From the NCBI GenBank assembly GCA_963810755.1, contig CAWEOP010000001.1, positions 62,001 through 126,000 of the forward strand: 64,000 nucleotides of DNA, read 5' to 3'. Source of the stretch: FEN-1219 sp963810755. Lineage in GTDB: Bacteria; Pseudomonadota; Gammaproteobacteria; Steroidobacterales; Rariloculaceae. This document shows positions 11,837-20,612 of the stretch, piece after piece. A model generated the notes under the pieces. The model was not told where the DNA came from, did not search any database, and saw only the letters and a list, made by a program, of their open reading frames with translations. Within the stretch, counting starts at the first letter, position 1, and each line of letters begins with the position of its first letter. Position numbers and translations under genes: made by a program.

Positions 11837-12680
11837 AGCGGAGAGCCCTCGCAGCAGCAGGCGAGCAACGGCCAAGGCCAACAGGGCACCCAGCAGACGC
11901 AGCAGGCGATCCAGCAGCTCAACGAAGCGCTGCAGGCGATGAATCAAGCGAGCGGCCAGAACCAGCAGGGCCAGCAGGGCCAGATGGACCCCGAGCAGGC
12001 GCGCCGCGCGATCGAGCAAGCCCGCCGCCAGCTCCAGGCAGGCGCTTGAGCAGCTCACGCAGCAGCGCCAGGCGCAGGTCAGCGAAGCGTTCTCTGATCT
12101 GAACGAGCGCGCGAAGGAGCTCTACGAGGGCCAGCGCGAGTCGGCGACCGATCTCCAGCAGGCTCTGCGCGACGCGCAGGCCGGCGGCCAAGCGCAGCGC
12201 AACGGGCGCAGCGGCGGGCTCGACGACGACACGGCCGAGGAGATCTCGCAGCGCAGGGCGGATCTGCAGAAGCAGCTCGAGGCGCTCGAGGAAGACATCC
12301 AGCGCGTGTCGCAGCAGTTCCGCGACAAGACGCCGGGCGCGAGCGAAGAACTCAGCAAGGCACTCGCGGACGTGCAAGCCAAGCAGACGAGCGCGCGGCT
12401 CAGCGTCGGCGCCGAATACATCGTGCGCGGCGCGGGAGCGCAAGTGGCCGCGACGGACTCGGTGACCACGTCCGCGCTGCGCGATCTGCAGCGCGACACC
12501 GAGGAGGCGCTCGCGCAAGCGAACCAGGAAGCCGTCGGCGGCGAGCAGCAAGTGGCGGACCCGAACGCGGAGCTCGTCGCGGAGCTGCAGTCGTTGCGGC
12601 GGCAGTTGTCCGAGCTCACGCAGCAGCAGGCGAACGGTCGCGACGGTCAGCCGAATCAGCAGAGCTTGCAGCGCGGCGAC

Positions 12681-12785
12681 CAGGGCCAGCCGGGGCAACA
12701 GCCGGGCCAGGGCCAACAAGGCCAGCAAGGTCAGGGTCAGCAGGGCCAACAAGGCCAACAAGGCCAACAGGGCCAGGGACAGCAA
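12681..12785 (+). repeat. Second Gly-Gln-rich tandem repeat tract
   Basis: An imperfect tract of the same GGCCAACAA/GGCCAGCAG-type units, encoding a Gly-Gln-rich linker in the second half of the DUF4175 protein. It is similar enough to the tract at 11765-11836 that recombination or assembly collapse between them is possible. Confidence 0.85.
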
Positions 12786-13373
12786 GCGACCGACGGTCAG
12801 GGCCAGGCGAACGCGGCTGGCGGGAATCAGGACGGGGGCTCGTTCGGCGGGAACAATAACTTCGGGCCGGGCGGGCGCGGCGGCTGGTACGATCCTCGTC
12901 GCGGCGGCATCTGGGATCCGCGCAATCGCGGGTTGTGGCAGAACAACCCCCAGGCGCTGCGGGACGCGCAAGAGCAGCTCACCGACGCGTCGCGCGAGCT
13001 GCTCACCAACGCGAACCGCCTCCGCGATCAGGGCTTGAGCGAAGAAGAGCTCAAGGCCGTGCGCGAGCTCGGCGAGGCGCTGCGCGGCGGGCTCCAGGGC
13101 AACCCCGAGCTCCTCGACCAGGAGTTCCAGCGCCTCGTGAACCTCACGGAGCAGCTCGAGCTCAAGCTCGCATCGAACGGCAGCACGAATGGCGACCGTG
13201 CCGCGGTGCGCGCACAGGCTCCGTCGCAGATCGCGGAAGGCTACGAGGATGCGGTCGCCGAGTACTTCCGGCAGCTGTCGCGCTCTGGACAGCCGGGCTC
13301 ACAACCAGGATCACAACCGGCGCCGCAGACATCGACGCAGCCGCCGCAGTAACGATTCGTTACATCTTTCGCT

Positions 13374-13412
13374 GAGAACGCCGCGGACAATACCCGCGGC
13401 GTTCTCGTTTTA
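13374..13412 (+). terminator. Rho-independent terminator
   Basis: A perfect 13-bp stem (GAGAACGCCGCGG at 13374-13386 paired with 13394-13406), a 7-nt loop and a following GTTTT run. It lies 21 bp after the DUF4175 stop and marks the end of the MoxR/Bat operon. Confidence 0.93.
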
Positions 13413-13429
13413 ACAACGAGGAGAACAGC

Positions 13430-14092
13430 GTGGGGAAGATGATCAAGTTGAAGGCGAAGGACGGTCACGAGCTCGATGCGTATCTCGCCGAGCCCAAGGG
13501 CACGCCGCGCGGCGGCATCGTCGTCGTGCAGGAGATCTTCGGCGTCAGCGATCACATCAAGCGCGTCGCCGATCAATACGCGGCCGAAGGTTATTTGGCC
13601 GTGGCGCCCGCGATGTTCGACCGCATCAAGCCGGGCATCACGCTGCCGTACGCGGAGATCCAGCAAGGCATCGCGTACATGCTTGAGCTCAAGTGGCCGA
13701 ATACGCTCGCGGACCTCGAGGCCGCGGCTGAGCGCGTGCGCGCTGCGGGCAGCGCGTCGGTCGTCGGGTTCTGCTGGGGCGGCACCGTCGCGCACGTCGC
13801 GGCGAGCGAGCTCGAGCTCGACGCGGCCGTGTCGTACTACGGCGGCGGCGTCGCGAAGATGCTCGACAAGGATCCGCAGTGCCCGATCATGTATCACTTC
13901 GGCGACCAGGACGGCTCGATCCCCGTGGCCGACATCGAGAAGATCAAGAGCGCGTTGCCCGACGAGGTGATTCACGTCTACAAGGGCGCCGGACACGGCT
14001 TCAATTGCGACGAGCGCGGCAGCTACAGCGCTCCCGACGCTCGACTCGCGTTCGGCCGCTCGATCGCGTTCTTGCGCGAGCAGATAGAGTAG
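13430..14092 (+). CDS. Dienelactone hydrolase family protein
   Basis: A 220-aa alpha/beta hydrolase. GTG 13430 is preceded by GAGGAG at 6 bp; ATG 13439 is an alternative. The nucleophile is Cys in GFCWGG (about C115), as in dienelactone hydrolases, with Asp near 161 (GDQDGSIP) and His near 189 (GAGHGFNC) completing the Cys-Asp-His triad. There is no signal peptide, so it is cytoplasmic. It probably hydrolyses a lactone or ester, possibly from aromatic catabolism, but no other catechol-pathway genes adjoin it. It lies right after the operon terminator and is probably transcribed on its own. Confidence 0.93.
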   Translation: MGKMIKLKAKDGHELDAYLAEPKGTPRGGIVVVQEIFGVSDHIKRVADQYAAEGYLAVAPAMFDRIKPGITLPYAEIQQGIAYMLELKWPNTLADLEAAAERVRAAGSASVVGFCWGGTVAHVAASELELDAAVSYYGGGVAKMLDKDPQCPIMYHFGDQDGSIPVADIEKIKSALPDEVIHVYKGAGHGFNCDERGSYSAPDARLAFGRSIAFLREQIE

Positions 14093-14223
14093 AAAGGGCC
14101 GGTTGCAGGCCGATCTTCGACTTAAGAATGCTGTAGCGGCAATGGTTTACGACGGGCTGCGGGCCTGGGCCGATGCGATAATCGCGGCCGCGCGACGACC
14201 AAGAGAGCCCACGAGCTTCGTGA

Positions 14224-14925
14224 ATGGACGCCACGATCAGGACTCACAACTTGCAGCGTCACTACGTCATGGGTGACGAGACGATCCACGCGCTGCGCGG
14301 CGTGGATCTCACGATTGCGCGCGGCGAATACGTCGCGATCATGGGTCCGTCCGGTTCCGGCAAGTCGACGCTGATGAACATGATCGGCTGCCTCGACAGT
14401 CCCGACGACGGCGAGTATTGGCTGAACGGCAAGCTCGTGTCGGACATGAAGGACCGCGAGCTCGCCCGCGTCCGCAACAAGGAAGTCGGCTTCGTGTTCC
14501 AGACGTTCAACCTGCTGCCGCGCGCGCACGCGCTGCACAACGTCGAGCTGCCGCTGATCTATGCGGGGCTCAAGCGCAAGGACCGCCTCGAGCGCGCGAA
14601 GCGGTCGCTCGAGCGCGTGGGGCTGGGTGAGCGCATGATGCACCGGCCGAGCGAAATGTCCGGCGGTCAGCGCCAGCGTGTCGCCGTCGCGCGCGCGCTC
14701 GTCACGGACCCGAGCATCCTGCTGGCGGACGAGCCCACCGGCAACCTCGACTCGACGACGAGCCGCGACATCATGGGTCTCTTCGACGAGCTGCACGCCG
14801 CGGGGCATACGATCTTGGTCGTCACGCACGAAGCGGACATCGCGCGTCATGCGCGCCGCATCATCACGTTCCACGACGGCAACATCGCGGAAGACGTTCC
14901 CAACGACAAGCAGCAGACTCATTGA
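14224..14925 (+). CDS. ABC transporter ATP-binding protein (MacB/LolD type)
   Basis: A 233-aa ATPase with Walker A GPSGSGKST (41-49), signature MSGGQRQR (Met instead of Leu, near 144), Walker B ILLADEPTGNLD and a switch His in VVTHEADIA. The overall form is that of MacB/LolD/FtsE-type exporters. It is followed immediately by a periplasmic membrane-fusion protein, with the TGA almost touching the next start. The MacB-type permease expected in such operons is absent here, so the permease must lie elsewhere or have been lost. Confidence 0.93.
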   Translation: MDATIRTHNLQRHYVMGDETIHALRGVDLTIARGEYVAIMGPSGSGKSTLMNMIGCLDSPDDGEYWLNGKLVSDMKDRELARVRNKEVGFVFQTFNLLPRAHALHNVELPLIYAGLKRKDRLERAKRSLERVGLGERMMHRPSEMSGGQRQRVAVARALVTDPSILLADEPTGNLDSTTSRDIMGLFDELHAAGHTILVVTHEADIARHARRIITFHDGNIAEDVPNDKQQTH

Positions 14926-14927
14926 TC

Positions 14928-16583
14928 ATGCGTAGCGCCTCACTCTATGCGACAGCCCTCGTCACGCTCGCGGCGCTCGCCGCGTGCAACAAGCCGGCGC
15001 CGCAATCCGTGGCGCCGCTCTACGACTCGGCGCCCGTCGAGACGCGCAGCATCGAAGTCACGGTGGACGCGGCCGGCATCGTCGAGCCCGAGTCGCTCGT
15101 CGAGGTGAAGTCGAAGGCCTCGGGCGAGGTGCTCGCGGTGCACGCGGAGGTCGGCGACGTCGTCGAGGCCGGCAAGCTGCTCATCGAGATCGACAAGCGC
15201 ACGCCGCGTAATGCCGTCGCGCAGACCGAGGCCGCTGTCGCGGCCGCGAAAGCCCGGCGAAACATCGCGAAAACGCAGCTCGACCGTGCGAACCAGCTCT
15301 ACAAGTCGCAAACGCTCACGCAGACCGACGTCGAGAAGGCGGAGCTCGAGTACGCGAATGCCGCCTCCCAGGTCGTGAGCTCGGAGGTCGCGCTCGAGAA
15401 CGCGCGAATCACGCTCGAGGACACGAGCGTGCGCGCGCCGAGCGCCGGCACGATCCTCGAGAAGGCCGTGGAGCCGGGCATCGTCATCACGTCGCCCACG
15501 CAGGCCGTCAGCGGCGGCACGATGCTCATGAAGATGGCGGACCTCACGTCCGTGCAAGTGCGCACGCGCGTCGACGAGACCGACATCGGCAAGATCCAGC
15601 CGGGGATGGCGACGCGGGTGACCGTGGCGGCGTACCCGAATCAGCCGTTCGACGGCGTCGTGCTGAAGGTCGAGCCGCAGGCGATCGTCGAGCAGAACGT
15701 CACGATGTTCTCGGTGCTCATCAAGCTGCAGAACCCCGGCGGTGTGCTGAAGCCCGGGATGAACGCGGACGTGCGGATCAAGATCGCGAACCGCGACTCG
15801 GTCGCGGCCGTGCCGACGGCCGCGCTGCGCGCGGACACCGACGTGGCGCTGTCCGCGAAGATGCTGAACATGGACGAGGCGGTGCTGCGCGAGCAGATCT
15901 GGCCGACGAAGCAGGTCGACGGGGCGAGCGTCGCCGCCGCGCCGAGCGCCGGCGGCAAGAACGTGCTGAACCTCGGCGGCCGCGAGATCGCGCTGCCCGA
16001 CGGCGTCGACGCGAAACAGGTGATGGCGCTCATGGAAAAGCGCCGCGCCGGTCAGGAGCTCAGCCAGGAAGAGCGCGACCTGATGCGCAAGGTGTTCCAG
16101 CAAGCCGGCGGCTTCGCGGGCGGTGGTGGTCCGGCCGGCGGTGGTCCGGGCGGCGGTGGTCCGGGCGGTGGTGCTCCCGGCGGCGTCGGGCGCGGTGGCG
16201 GGGGCGGCGGTGGCGACTTCCCTCCGGGTGGCTTTCCGGGCGGCGGTTTCCCAGGCGGCGGCTTCGTCATCGTCCAAGGCGGTCCCGGCGCGGCCGCGCC
16301 GACTCGCGGCGGCACGACCAACTACCAGTTCGGCGGCGAATACTGGGTCGTCGCGCTGCGCAACGATCAGCCGGTTCCGGTCGCGGTGCGCACCGGTCTC
16401 ACGGACCTCGAATACAGCGAGATCGTCTCGGGTCTCGAGCCCGGCGATCGCGTGCTGCTCTTGCCGAGCACGAGCCTGTACGAGCAACAGGAGCGGCTGC
16501 AGCAGTTCATCTCGCAGCGCTTCGGCGCGAGCACCCCGTTCCAGCAGAACCAGCAGCAGAACATCCCGCGTCAATTCCGCTGA
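14928..16583 (+). CDS. HlyD/MacA-type membrane-fusion lipoprotein with glycine-rich insert
   Basis: ATG 14928 (TTG 14922 is possible) starts a lipoprotein signal with lipobox LAAC. The body has the membrane-fusion order: barrel-sandwich half (VEVKSKASGEVLAVHAEVGD), coiled-coil hairpin (about 95-160), second barrel-sandwich half, beta-barrel, and a C-terminal membrane-proximal domain. It should bridge an inner-membrane ABC exporter and an outer-membrane channel. Unusually, about 50 residues of nearly pure Gly/Pro (bases about 16110-16270) interrupt the C-terminal part, and the C-terminus is Gln-rich. At 551 aa it is longer than typical MacA (about 370-400 aa). Confidence 0.9.
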   Translation: MRSASLYATALVTLAALAACNKPAPQSVAPLYDSAPVETRSIEVTVDAAGIVEPESLVEVKSKASGEVLAVHAEVGDVVEAGKLLIEIDKRTPRNAVAQTEAAVAAAKARRNIAKTQLDRANQLYKSQTLTQTDVEKAELEYANAASQVVSSEVALENARITLEDTSVRAPSAGTILEKAVEPGIVITSPTQAVSGGTMLMKMADLTSVQVRTRVDETDIGKIQPGMATRVTVAAYPNQPFDGVVLKVEPQAIVEQNVTMFSVLIKLQNPGGVLKPGMNADVRIKIANRDSVAAVPTAALRADTDVALSAKMLNMDEAVLREQIWPTKQVDGASVAAAPSAGGKNVLNLGGREIALPDGVDAKQVMALMEKRRAGQELSQEERDLMRKVFQQAGGFAGGGGPAGGGPGGGGPGGGAPGGVGRGGGGGGGDFPPGGFPGGGFPGGGFVIVQGGPGAAAPTRGGTTNYQFGGEYWVVALRNDQPVPVAVRTGLTDLEYSEIVSGLEPGDRVLLLPSTSLYEQQERLQQFISQRFGASTPFQQNQQQNIPRQFR

Positions 16584-16624
16584 CCGTTCGCCCGTAGCTA
16601 CCGACGAGCCGGTATCATCGCGCC

Positions 16625-17476
16625 GTGCCCAACAGCCGTGAATTCACATTGCCCGGCGTCACGCTCGCGGCCCAGGTGTTCGGTAGGGCCGGCGGCGTGC
16701 CCGTGCTAGCGACGCACGGCTGGCTCGACAACGCGAGCACGTTCGACCTGCTCGCGCCCGGGCTCGACGGCTGCGAGGTCGTCGCGCTCGATCTCGCGGG
16801 CCACGGTTTCAGCGGCTCGCGCTCGCCGGACGCCGCGTACAACATCTGGGAGGACGTCGGCGACCTGCTCGAGATTCGCGAGCAGCTCGGCTGGGCGCGC
16901 TGCAACCTGCTCGGTCACTCGCGCGGCGCCGCGATCGCGATGCTGTTCGCGGGTGCGTTCCCGGAGCACGTCGACAAGCTCGTATTGATCGAGGGCGGAG
17001 TGCCGCTACTCGGCACGCCCGCGGAGGCGCCCGCGACGCTCGCGCGCTCGTTCCGCGATCGCGCCGCGCTGCGCAACAAGAGCGGCCGCGTGTTCACGGA
17101 TCGCGCGACCGCGATCGACGAACGCGCGCAAGGTTTCACGAAGCTCACGACAGCGGCGGCCGAGATCCTCGCGCGCCGCTCGCTGCGCGCGGTGCCGGGC
17201 GGATTCCAATGGCACGCCGATCAGCGGCTCAAGGGTAGCGCCGAGGTGCGGCTCACGCGCGAGCACGTCCACGCGTTCATCGGCGCGATCGAGGCTCCCG
17301 TGCTCATGGTGCTTGCGGAGAACAGCCCGTTCGGCGGCACGGACCTCTACAAGGAGATGATCGCCGCGTTCAAGAATATCGAGGTCGTGCGGCTGCCGGG
17401 CGGACATCACCTGCACCTCGAGGGAGCCGAGGACGAGATCGCGGCGCGCGTGCGCCGGTTCCTCGGCGCGCGTTAG
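16625..17476 (+). CDS. Alpha/beta hydrolase
   Basis: A 283-aa alpha/beta hydrolase beginning at GTG 16625. The oxyanion motif is THGWLDN (about 30-36), the nucleophile elbow is GHSRG (Ser99), and the catalytic His is in GGHHLHLEG near residue 264. It resembles the serine-hydrolase-like/MEST subgroup. There is no signal peptide. The stop overlaps the stop of the convergent small membrane protein by 4 bp. The substrate cannot be deduced. Confidence 0.9.
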   Translation: MPNSREFTLPGVTLAAQVFGRAGGVPVLATHGWLDNASTFDLLAPGLDGCEVVALDLAGHGFSGSRSPDAAYNIWEDVGDLLEIREQLGWARCNLLGHSRGAAIAMLFAGAFPEHVDKLVLIEGGVPLLGTPAEAPATLARSFRDRAALRNKSGRVFTDRATAIDERAQGFTKLTTAAAEILARRSLRAVPGGFQWHADQRLKGSAEVRLTREHVHAFIGAIEAPVLMVLAENSPFGGTDLYKEMIAAFKNIEVVRLPGGHHLHLEGAEDEIAARVRRFLGAR

Positions 17477-17697
17477 GCGCTCTGCCGGGTGTTGCTCCAG
17501 ACGATCTGCGCGACCCCGAGCAGCGCGAGAATCGCGCCGTAGTAGGTCCACTGGATGTTCGCGACCATCGGGCCTTGGAGGATCGCAGCCGGGCCCACGT
17601 TGAGACCCTGCATCGCCCAGACGCAGCCCATCGCGATCATCAGCAGCCCTATGAGGCTGCTAACCACACGCATCACGGCATTGAAACCACGGCTCAT
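17473..17697 (-). CDS. Small two-helix membrane protein
   Basis: A 74-aa product with two hydrophobic helices (about 8-27 and 47-66) separated by a short polar loop (NVGPAAILQGPM). I chose ATG 17697 because AAGGAGA stands 8 bp upstream; a longer frame to 17736 lacks such a site. The helix-loop-helix layout resembles small inner-membrane proteins of unknown role. It converges on the alpha/beta hydrolase with overlapping stops. Confidence 0.7.
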   Translation of the reverse strand: MSRGFNAVMRVVSSLIGLLMIAMGCVWAMQGLNVGPAAILQGPMVANIQWTYYGAILALLGVAQIVWSNTRQSA

Positions 17698-17822
17698 CGG
17701 CGTGTTCTCCTTGTGGCTGGTTAGTGCGTCGCGCAACGGTAGCTCCCCGCGTGTTCAATGCTGCAGCGCATCGCGTTCCCCCAATCGACCGGGCGCTTCG
17801 AGCGGCGCCCTTGCGTGCGGCT

Positions 17823-17862
17823 ACTCTAACCCCTCGCGATCTCGCAAGCGACGGGGTAGAGT
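17823..17862. other. Imperfect hairpin upstream of the oxidoreductase gene
   Basis: ACTCTAACCCC (17823-17833) pairs with GGGGTAGAGT (17853-17862) apart from one bulged A, and the stem continues with CGC/GCG. It lies about 36 bp before the ATG at 17899 and could be an operator or a 5'UTR stem. Nothing else supports a function. Confidence 0.35.
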
Positions 17863-17898
17863 CGAAACCCGTTTTCTCGCTTCGAGGCCGAAAAGAAC

Positions 17899-18891
17899 AT
17901 GAAGGTCTACACCGTTGCGAAGGGCGCCACCGGGTTCGACGGCATCAAGCGCGTCGAGCGCCACCAGCCGACACCGGCCGCGAATCAAGCCCTCGTGCGG
18001 ATGCGTGCCGCGTCGTTGAACTTCCGCGATCTCGCGATCGTCGCGGGAAAATACATACGGGGCCCGCTCGCGCAGGACACGATCCCACTGTCCGATGGGG
18101 CAGGCGAGGTCGTCGCCGTCGGCGCCGGAGTGCGCGCGTTCAAGATCGGCGACCGCGTGGTCGCGACCTTCACGCAAGGCCGCCCGCCCGCCGCGCTCGG
18201 CTCGCCGCTCGACGGCGTGCTGGCCGAATTCGTGGTGTTCGACGAGGACGGCCTGCTCAAGGTCCCCGAGCACTTGTCGTTCGAGGAAGCCGCGACGCTG
18301 CCGTGCGCGGGCGTGACCGTTTGGAACGCGCTGATGCACGGGCCGCGCTGCGTGCGGCCCGGCGACACGGTCGTGACGCTCGGCACGGGCGGCGTGTCGA
18401 TCTTCGCGCTGCAACTCGCCAAGCTCGCCGGAGCGCGCGTGATCATCACGTCGTCGAGCGACGCGAAGCTCGAGCGCGCCAAGTCGCTTGGCGCGGACGA
18501 AGGAATCAACTACAAGACGCACCCCGACTGGGAGAAGAAGGTGCTCGAGCTCACGGACGGCCAGGGCGCCGAGCACGTGATCGACACGGGCGGCGCGGGC
18601 ACCCTTCCGCACTCCTACCTCGCGGTGGGGCCGGGGGGCACCGTGAGCGTGATCGGTGTGATGACGCGGCCCGACGGCGACCTGAGCCCGTATCCGCTGA
18701 TGATGAAGTTCGCGATGGTGCGCGGCATCTTCGTCGGGGCGCGCGAGCACTTCGAAGGACTGATGCGTGCGGTCGCCGTGAACCGGATGAAACCCGTGGT
18801 CGACGCGGTGTTCGAGTTCGACGAAGCGGTCGAGGCGTTCAAGGCGCTCAAGGCCGCGCAGCACTTCGGCAAGATCGTGATCAAGATCTGA
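17899..18891 (+). CDS. NAD(P)-dependent alcohol dehydrogenase/quinone oxidoreductase (MDR family)
   Basis: A 330-aa medium-chain dehydrogenase/reductase. SLNFRDL near residue 35-41 and the absence of structural-zinc cysteines point to the zinc-free quinone-oxidoreductase-like branch. The cofactor site is LGTGGVSIFALQLAK near 155-169. ATG 17899 gives the expected N-terminus; the upstream region has no strong Shine-Dalgarno sequence. It is probably cytoplasmic and reduces quinones, enones or related carbonyls. It stands alone between the small membrane protein and the cobalamin riboswitch. Confidence 0.9.
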   Translation: MKVYTVAKGATGFDGIKRVERHQPTPAANQALVRMRAASLNFRDLAIVAGKYIRGPLAQDTIPLSDGAGEVVAVGAGVRAFKIGDRVVATFTQGRPPAALGSPLDGVLAEFVVFDEDGLLKVPEHLSFEEAATLPCAGVTVWNALMHGPRCVRPGDTVVTLGTGGVSIFALQLAKLAGARVIITSSSDAKLERAKSLGADEGINYKTHPDWEKKVLELTDGQGAEHVIDTGGAGTLPHSYLAVGPGGTVSVIGVMTRPDGDLSPYPLMMKFAMVRGIFVGAREHFEGLMRAVAVNRMKPVVDAVFEFDEAVEAFKALKAAQHFGKIVIKI

Positions 18892-18915
18892 CGCGCCGCC
18901 GGCGCGCAGAAAAAA

Positions 18916-18948
18916 TTGTTGCGGCCCGTCCGGTGACCGCTATATATT
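18916..18948 (+). promoter_or_regulatory. Putative sigma-70 promoter of the riboswitch
   Basis: TTGCGG (18919-18924) and TATATA (18941-18946) are separated by 16 bp in an AT-rich patch that stands out locally. The riboswitch P1 stem begins within a few bases downstream. This fits a promoter for the leader RNA. Confidence 0.5.
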
Positions 18949-19083
18949 GCGGTTCGTCTTCCATGGCACCACAAGATGTTGTGGTGTCGAGAGGGGAACC
19001 CGGTGCGAATCCGGGACTGTCGCGCAACGGTATGTGAGCCTTTTGGGGCGCACGAGTCCGACCACCTCTCGAAGACGAACGCA
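18949..19083 (+). promoter_or_regulatory. Cobalamin (B12) riboswitch
   Basis: Hallmark elements are present in order. The P1 stem is perfect over 10 bp (GTTCGTCTTC 18952-18961 with GAAGACGAAC 19071-19080). The core GAGGGGAACCCGGTG, AATCCGGGACTG and CGCGCAACGGTATGTGAGCC matches the B12 box, and GAGTCCGACCACCTC closes the core. It should sense adenosyl- or another cobalamin and switch off the downstream gene when B12 is plentiful. The only same-strand frame directly behind it is a 24-codon ORF; the next gene is antisense, and the BtuB-like receptor lies about 1.7 kb away. Confidence 0.93.
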
Positions 19084-19199
19084 GGAATCTTCGCGTCAAA
19101 AGGTTTCTGGCAACGGCGGTCCGCCTTCGTAGGCCGTCGCGGCTCAGTCTCCCTCGCGTCGATTTCGAACAACGACGACCGCTCATTGGGAGGAGCCGC

Positions 19200-19274
19200 A
19201 TGGAATCAACCGCCGCCGCACCGTTCGCCGTCTCACGTTCCGACATCGCGCCGATTCGCCGCGCGCGCAGGTAG
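19200..19274 (+). CDS. 24-codon ORF behind the cobalamin riboswitch
   Basis: ATG 19200 has a strong GGGAGGAG 4 bp upstream and follows the riboswitch by 116 bp, exactly where a regulated gene should begin. The frame ends at TAG after 24 residues rich in Ala and Arg, with no recognisable family. It may be the stump of a lost B12-regulated gene or a leader peptide. It ends 17 bp before the stop of the convergent DUF4010 gene. Confidence 0.4.
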   Translation: MESTAAAPFAVSRSDIAPIRRARR

Positions 19275-19291
19275 TGACGCCCTTGGCACCG

Positions 19292-20563
19292 CTACGACAG
19301 TGTCGCAACCGCCGTCACCGCGCCCGCCGCGAGCGCGAGCGCGAGAATCGCCGAAGTGGACTTGAGCATGGGAATTCCGCCGAGCGAAGCTGCGAGTACC
19401 GCCTTCGCTCCGGTGTTCACCAATACGGCCAGCGCGATGCCGCGGGCCGCAGCGGACGCGGGGAGAGTCTCGCGTGCAGCGCTTTCGGCCATCGCGATGC
19501 TCACTGCGTCGACGTCGAAGACGCCGGCGATCGCGGCCATCGCATAGACACCGTTTTCGCCGAGCGTGCGCTGCAGACCTTCGGCCACGATGAACAGACC
19601 GGAAAGAAGGGCGCCGAACACCAGCGCGGCCTTGAGCTGCAGAGGGTTCTTGAGCGCCACCTCCGCCTCGGTGCCGTGCGAGGTTCGCAGCGCAACCGCG
19701 ATGCCGCCGAGCGCGGGAACGAGCGCCACCGCCGCAAGCGTCGGCCACAGCTCAGCGAGCAGCGGACGGTTGATGGCGGCGATCTCCACGGCCAGGCGCG
19801 GCGCCATGGCCGCGGCCGCGAGTGCGATGCCGGCCCCGAGCAGGACGCGATTGCCGGTTGCCTCGCGTGCGCGCCGCGCGAACGCTACCGCCACGGCTGT
19901 CGACGAGCTGAGGCCGCCGAGCAACGCGGTCAACAAGAGGCCGAGGCGCGGGCCGAACATCCGCACGGAGAAGTAGCCGACGTACGAAACGCCGGCGATC
20001 AGGAGAACGAGCAGCCCGATGGTGCGTGGATTGACGGCTCCCCAGGGGCCGAGGTCGCGATTCGGGAGGAGCGGCAGCAGCACGATCGCGATCGCCAGGA
20101 GCTGCAGCGTCGCGAGCAGCTCTCGCCGCTCGAGCTTCGCGATCGCGAGATGAACCTCCTCCTTGAAGCCGAGCAACAACGTCATCACGACGCCTGCCGC
20201 GGCCGCCTCGAGCGGCGCTCGAAGCACCGCGAGCGCGCCCAGGCCGAAGGTCGCGAGCAGAGCGAGCTCCGAGGTCATGCCGAAGTCGCGCGTTTCGCGG
20301 GCACTGCTGAGGTAGCCGGCCACGATCAGGGCGCCCACCGCGAGCGCGCCGGTGGCCAGCAGCGGCCATGTGTTCGACTCGGGGCTCGACTCGGGCGTCG
20401 CGGCGGCGAGCACGCCTCCGAGCAGCCCCGCGAGCGAGAACGTGCGGATTCCGGCCAACCGTTCACCGCTCTCTTGCTCGCGCGCCTGCCAGCCGCGCTC
20501 GAGCCCAACGATCAGCCCAATGCCGAGCGCAATCGCGAGGCGGTAAAGAAGCGTTTCGTCCAT
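19292..20563 (-). CDS. MgtC/SapB-type membrane protein with DUF4010 domain
   Basis: A 423-aa polytopic inner-membrane protein. The N-terminal 130 residues are MgtC/SapB-like (LAIALGIGLIVGLERGW with a conserved Arg, later SSARETRDFGMTSELALLATFGLGAL). The rest is the DUF4010 helical region with many hydrophobic segments. The family may take part in ion homeostasis, but its substrate is not established. Oddly, it lies antisense between the cobalamin riboswitch and the receptor that would normally follow such a switch. Confidence 0.9.
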   Translation of the reverse strand: MDETLLYRLAIALGIGLIVGLERGWQAREQESGERLAGIRTFSLAGLLGGVLAAATPESSPESNTWPLLATGALAVGALIVAGYLSSARETRDFGMTSELALLATFGLGALAVLRAPLEAAAAGVVMTLLLGFKEEVHLAIAKLERRELLATLQLLAIAIVLLPLLPNRDLGPWGAVNPRTIGLLVLLIAGVSYVGYFSVRMFGPRLGLLLTALLGGLSSSTAVAVAFARRAREATGNRVLLGAGIALAAAAMAPRLAVEIAAINRPLLAELWPTLAAVALVPALGGIAVALRTSHGTEAEVALKNPLQLKAALVFGALLSGLFIVAEGLQRTLGENGVYAMAAIAGVFDVDAVSIAMAESAARETLPASAAARGIALAVLVNTGAKAVLAASLGGIPMLKSTSAILALALAAGAVTAVATLS

Positions 20564-20612
20564 ACGAGCATGGTCGCACGAGACCCGCTAACCGTTAACA
20601 ACGGCAGCTCGC

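Larger units (their letters stand above)
9287..13352 (+). pseudogene. DUF4175-family membrane protein with Gln/Gly-rich tracts, one frameshift
   Basis: The start ATG 9287 overlaps the preceding stop (ATGA). Two N-terminal membrane helices (about 24-48 and 55-78) lead into an Ig-like beta region and then a long, highly charged, Gln-rich coiled-coil part, as in the DUF4175 family often found beside moxR/bat genes. The frame breaks near base 12038 (CTCCAGGCAGGC), where one extra base gives an early stop at 12049. The next frame continues QALEQLTQQRQAQ to 13352, restoring a protein of about 1355 aa. Two tracts of GQQ repeats and a glycine/asparagine-rich patch (about 12830-12900) are low-complexity. 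It is the last gene before a strong terminator. Confidence 0.8.

Noticed and set aside
9134..12058. 974-codon open frame on the minus strand
   Set aside because: It is antisense to the DUF4175 gene; its Leu/Arg-rich composition is the mirror of the Gln/Glu-rich coding strand, and it has no family motif.
11765..12785. CRISPR-like repeated units
   Set aside because: Units are 9 bp, contiguous and in frame, with no spacers; they are coding tandem repeats.
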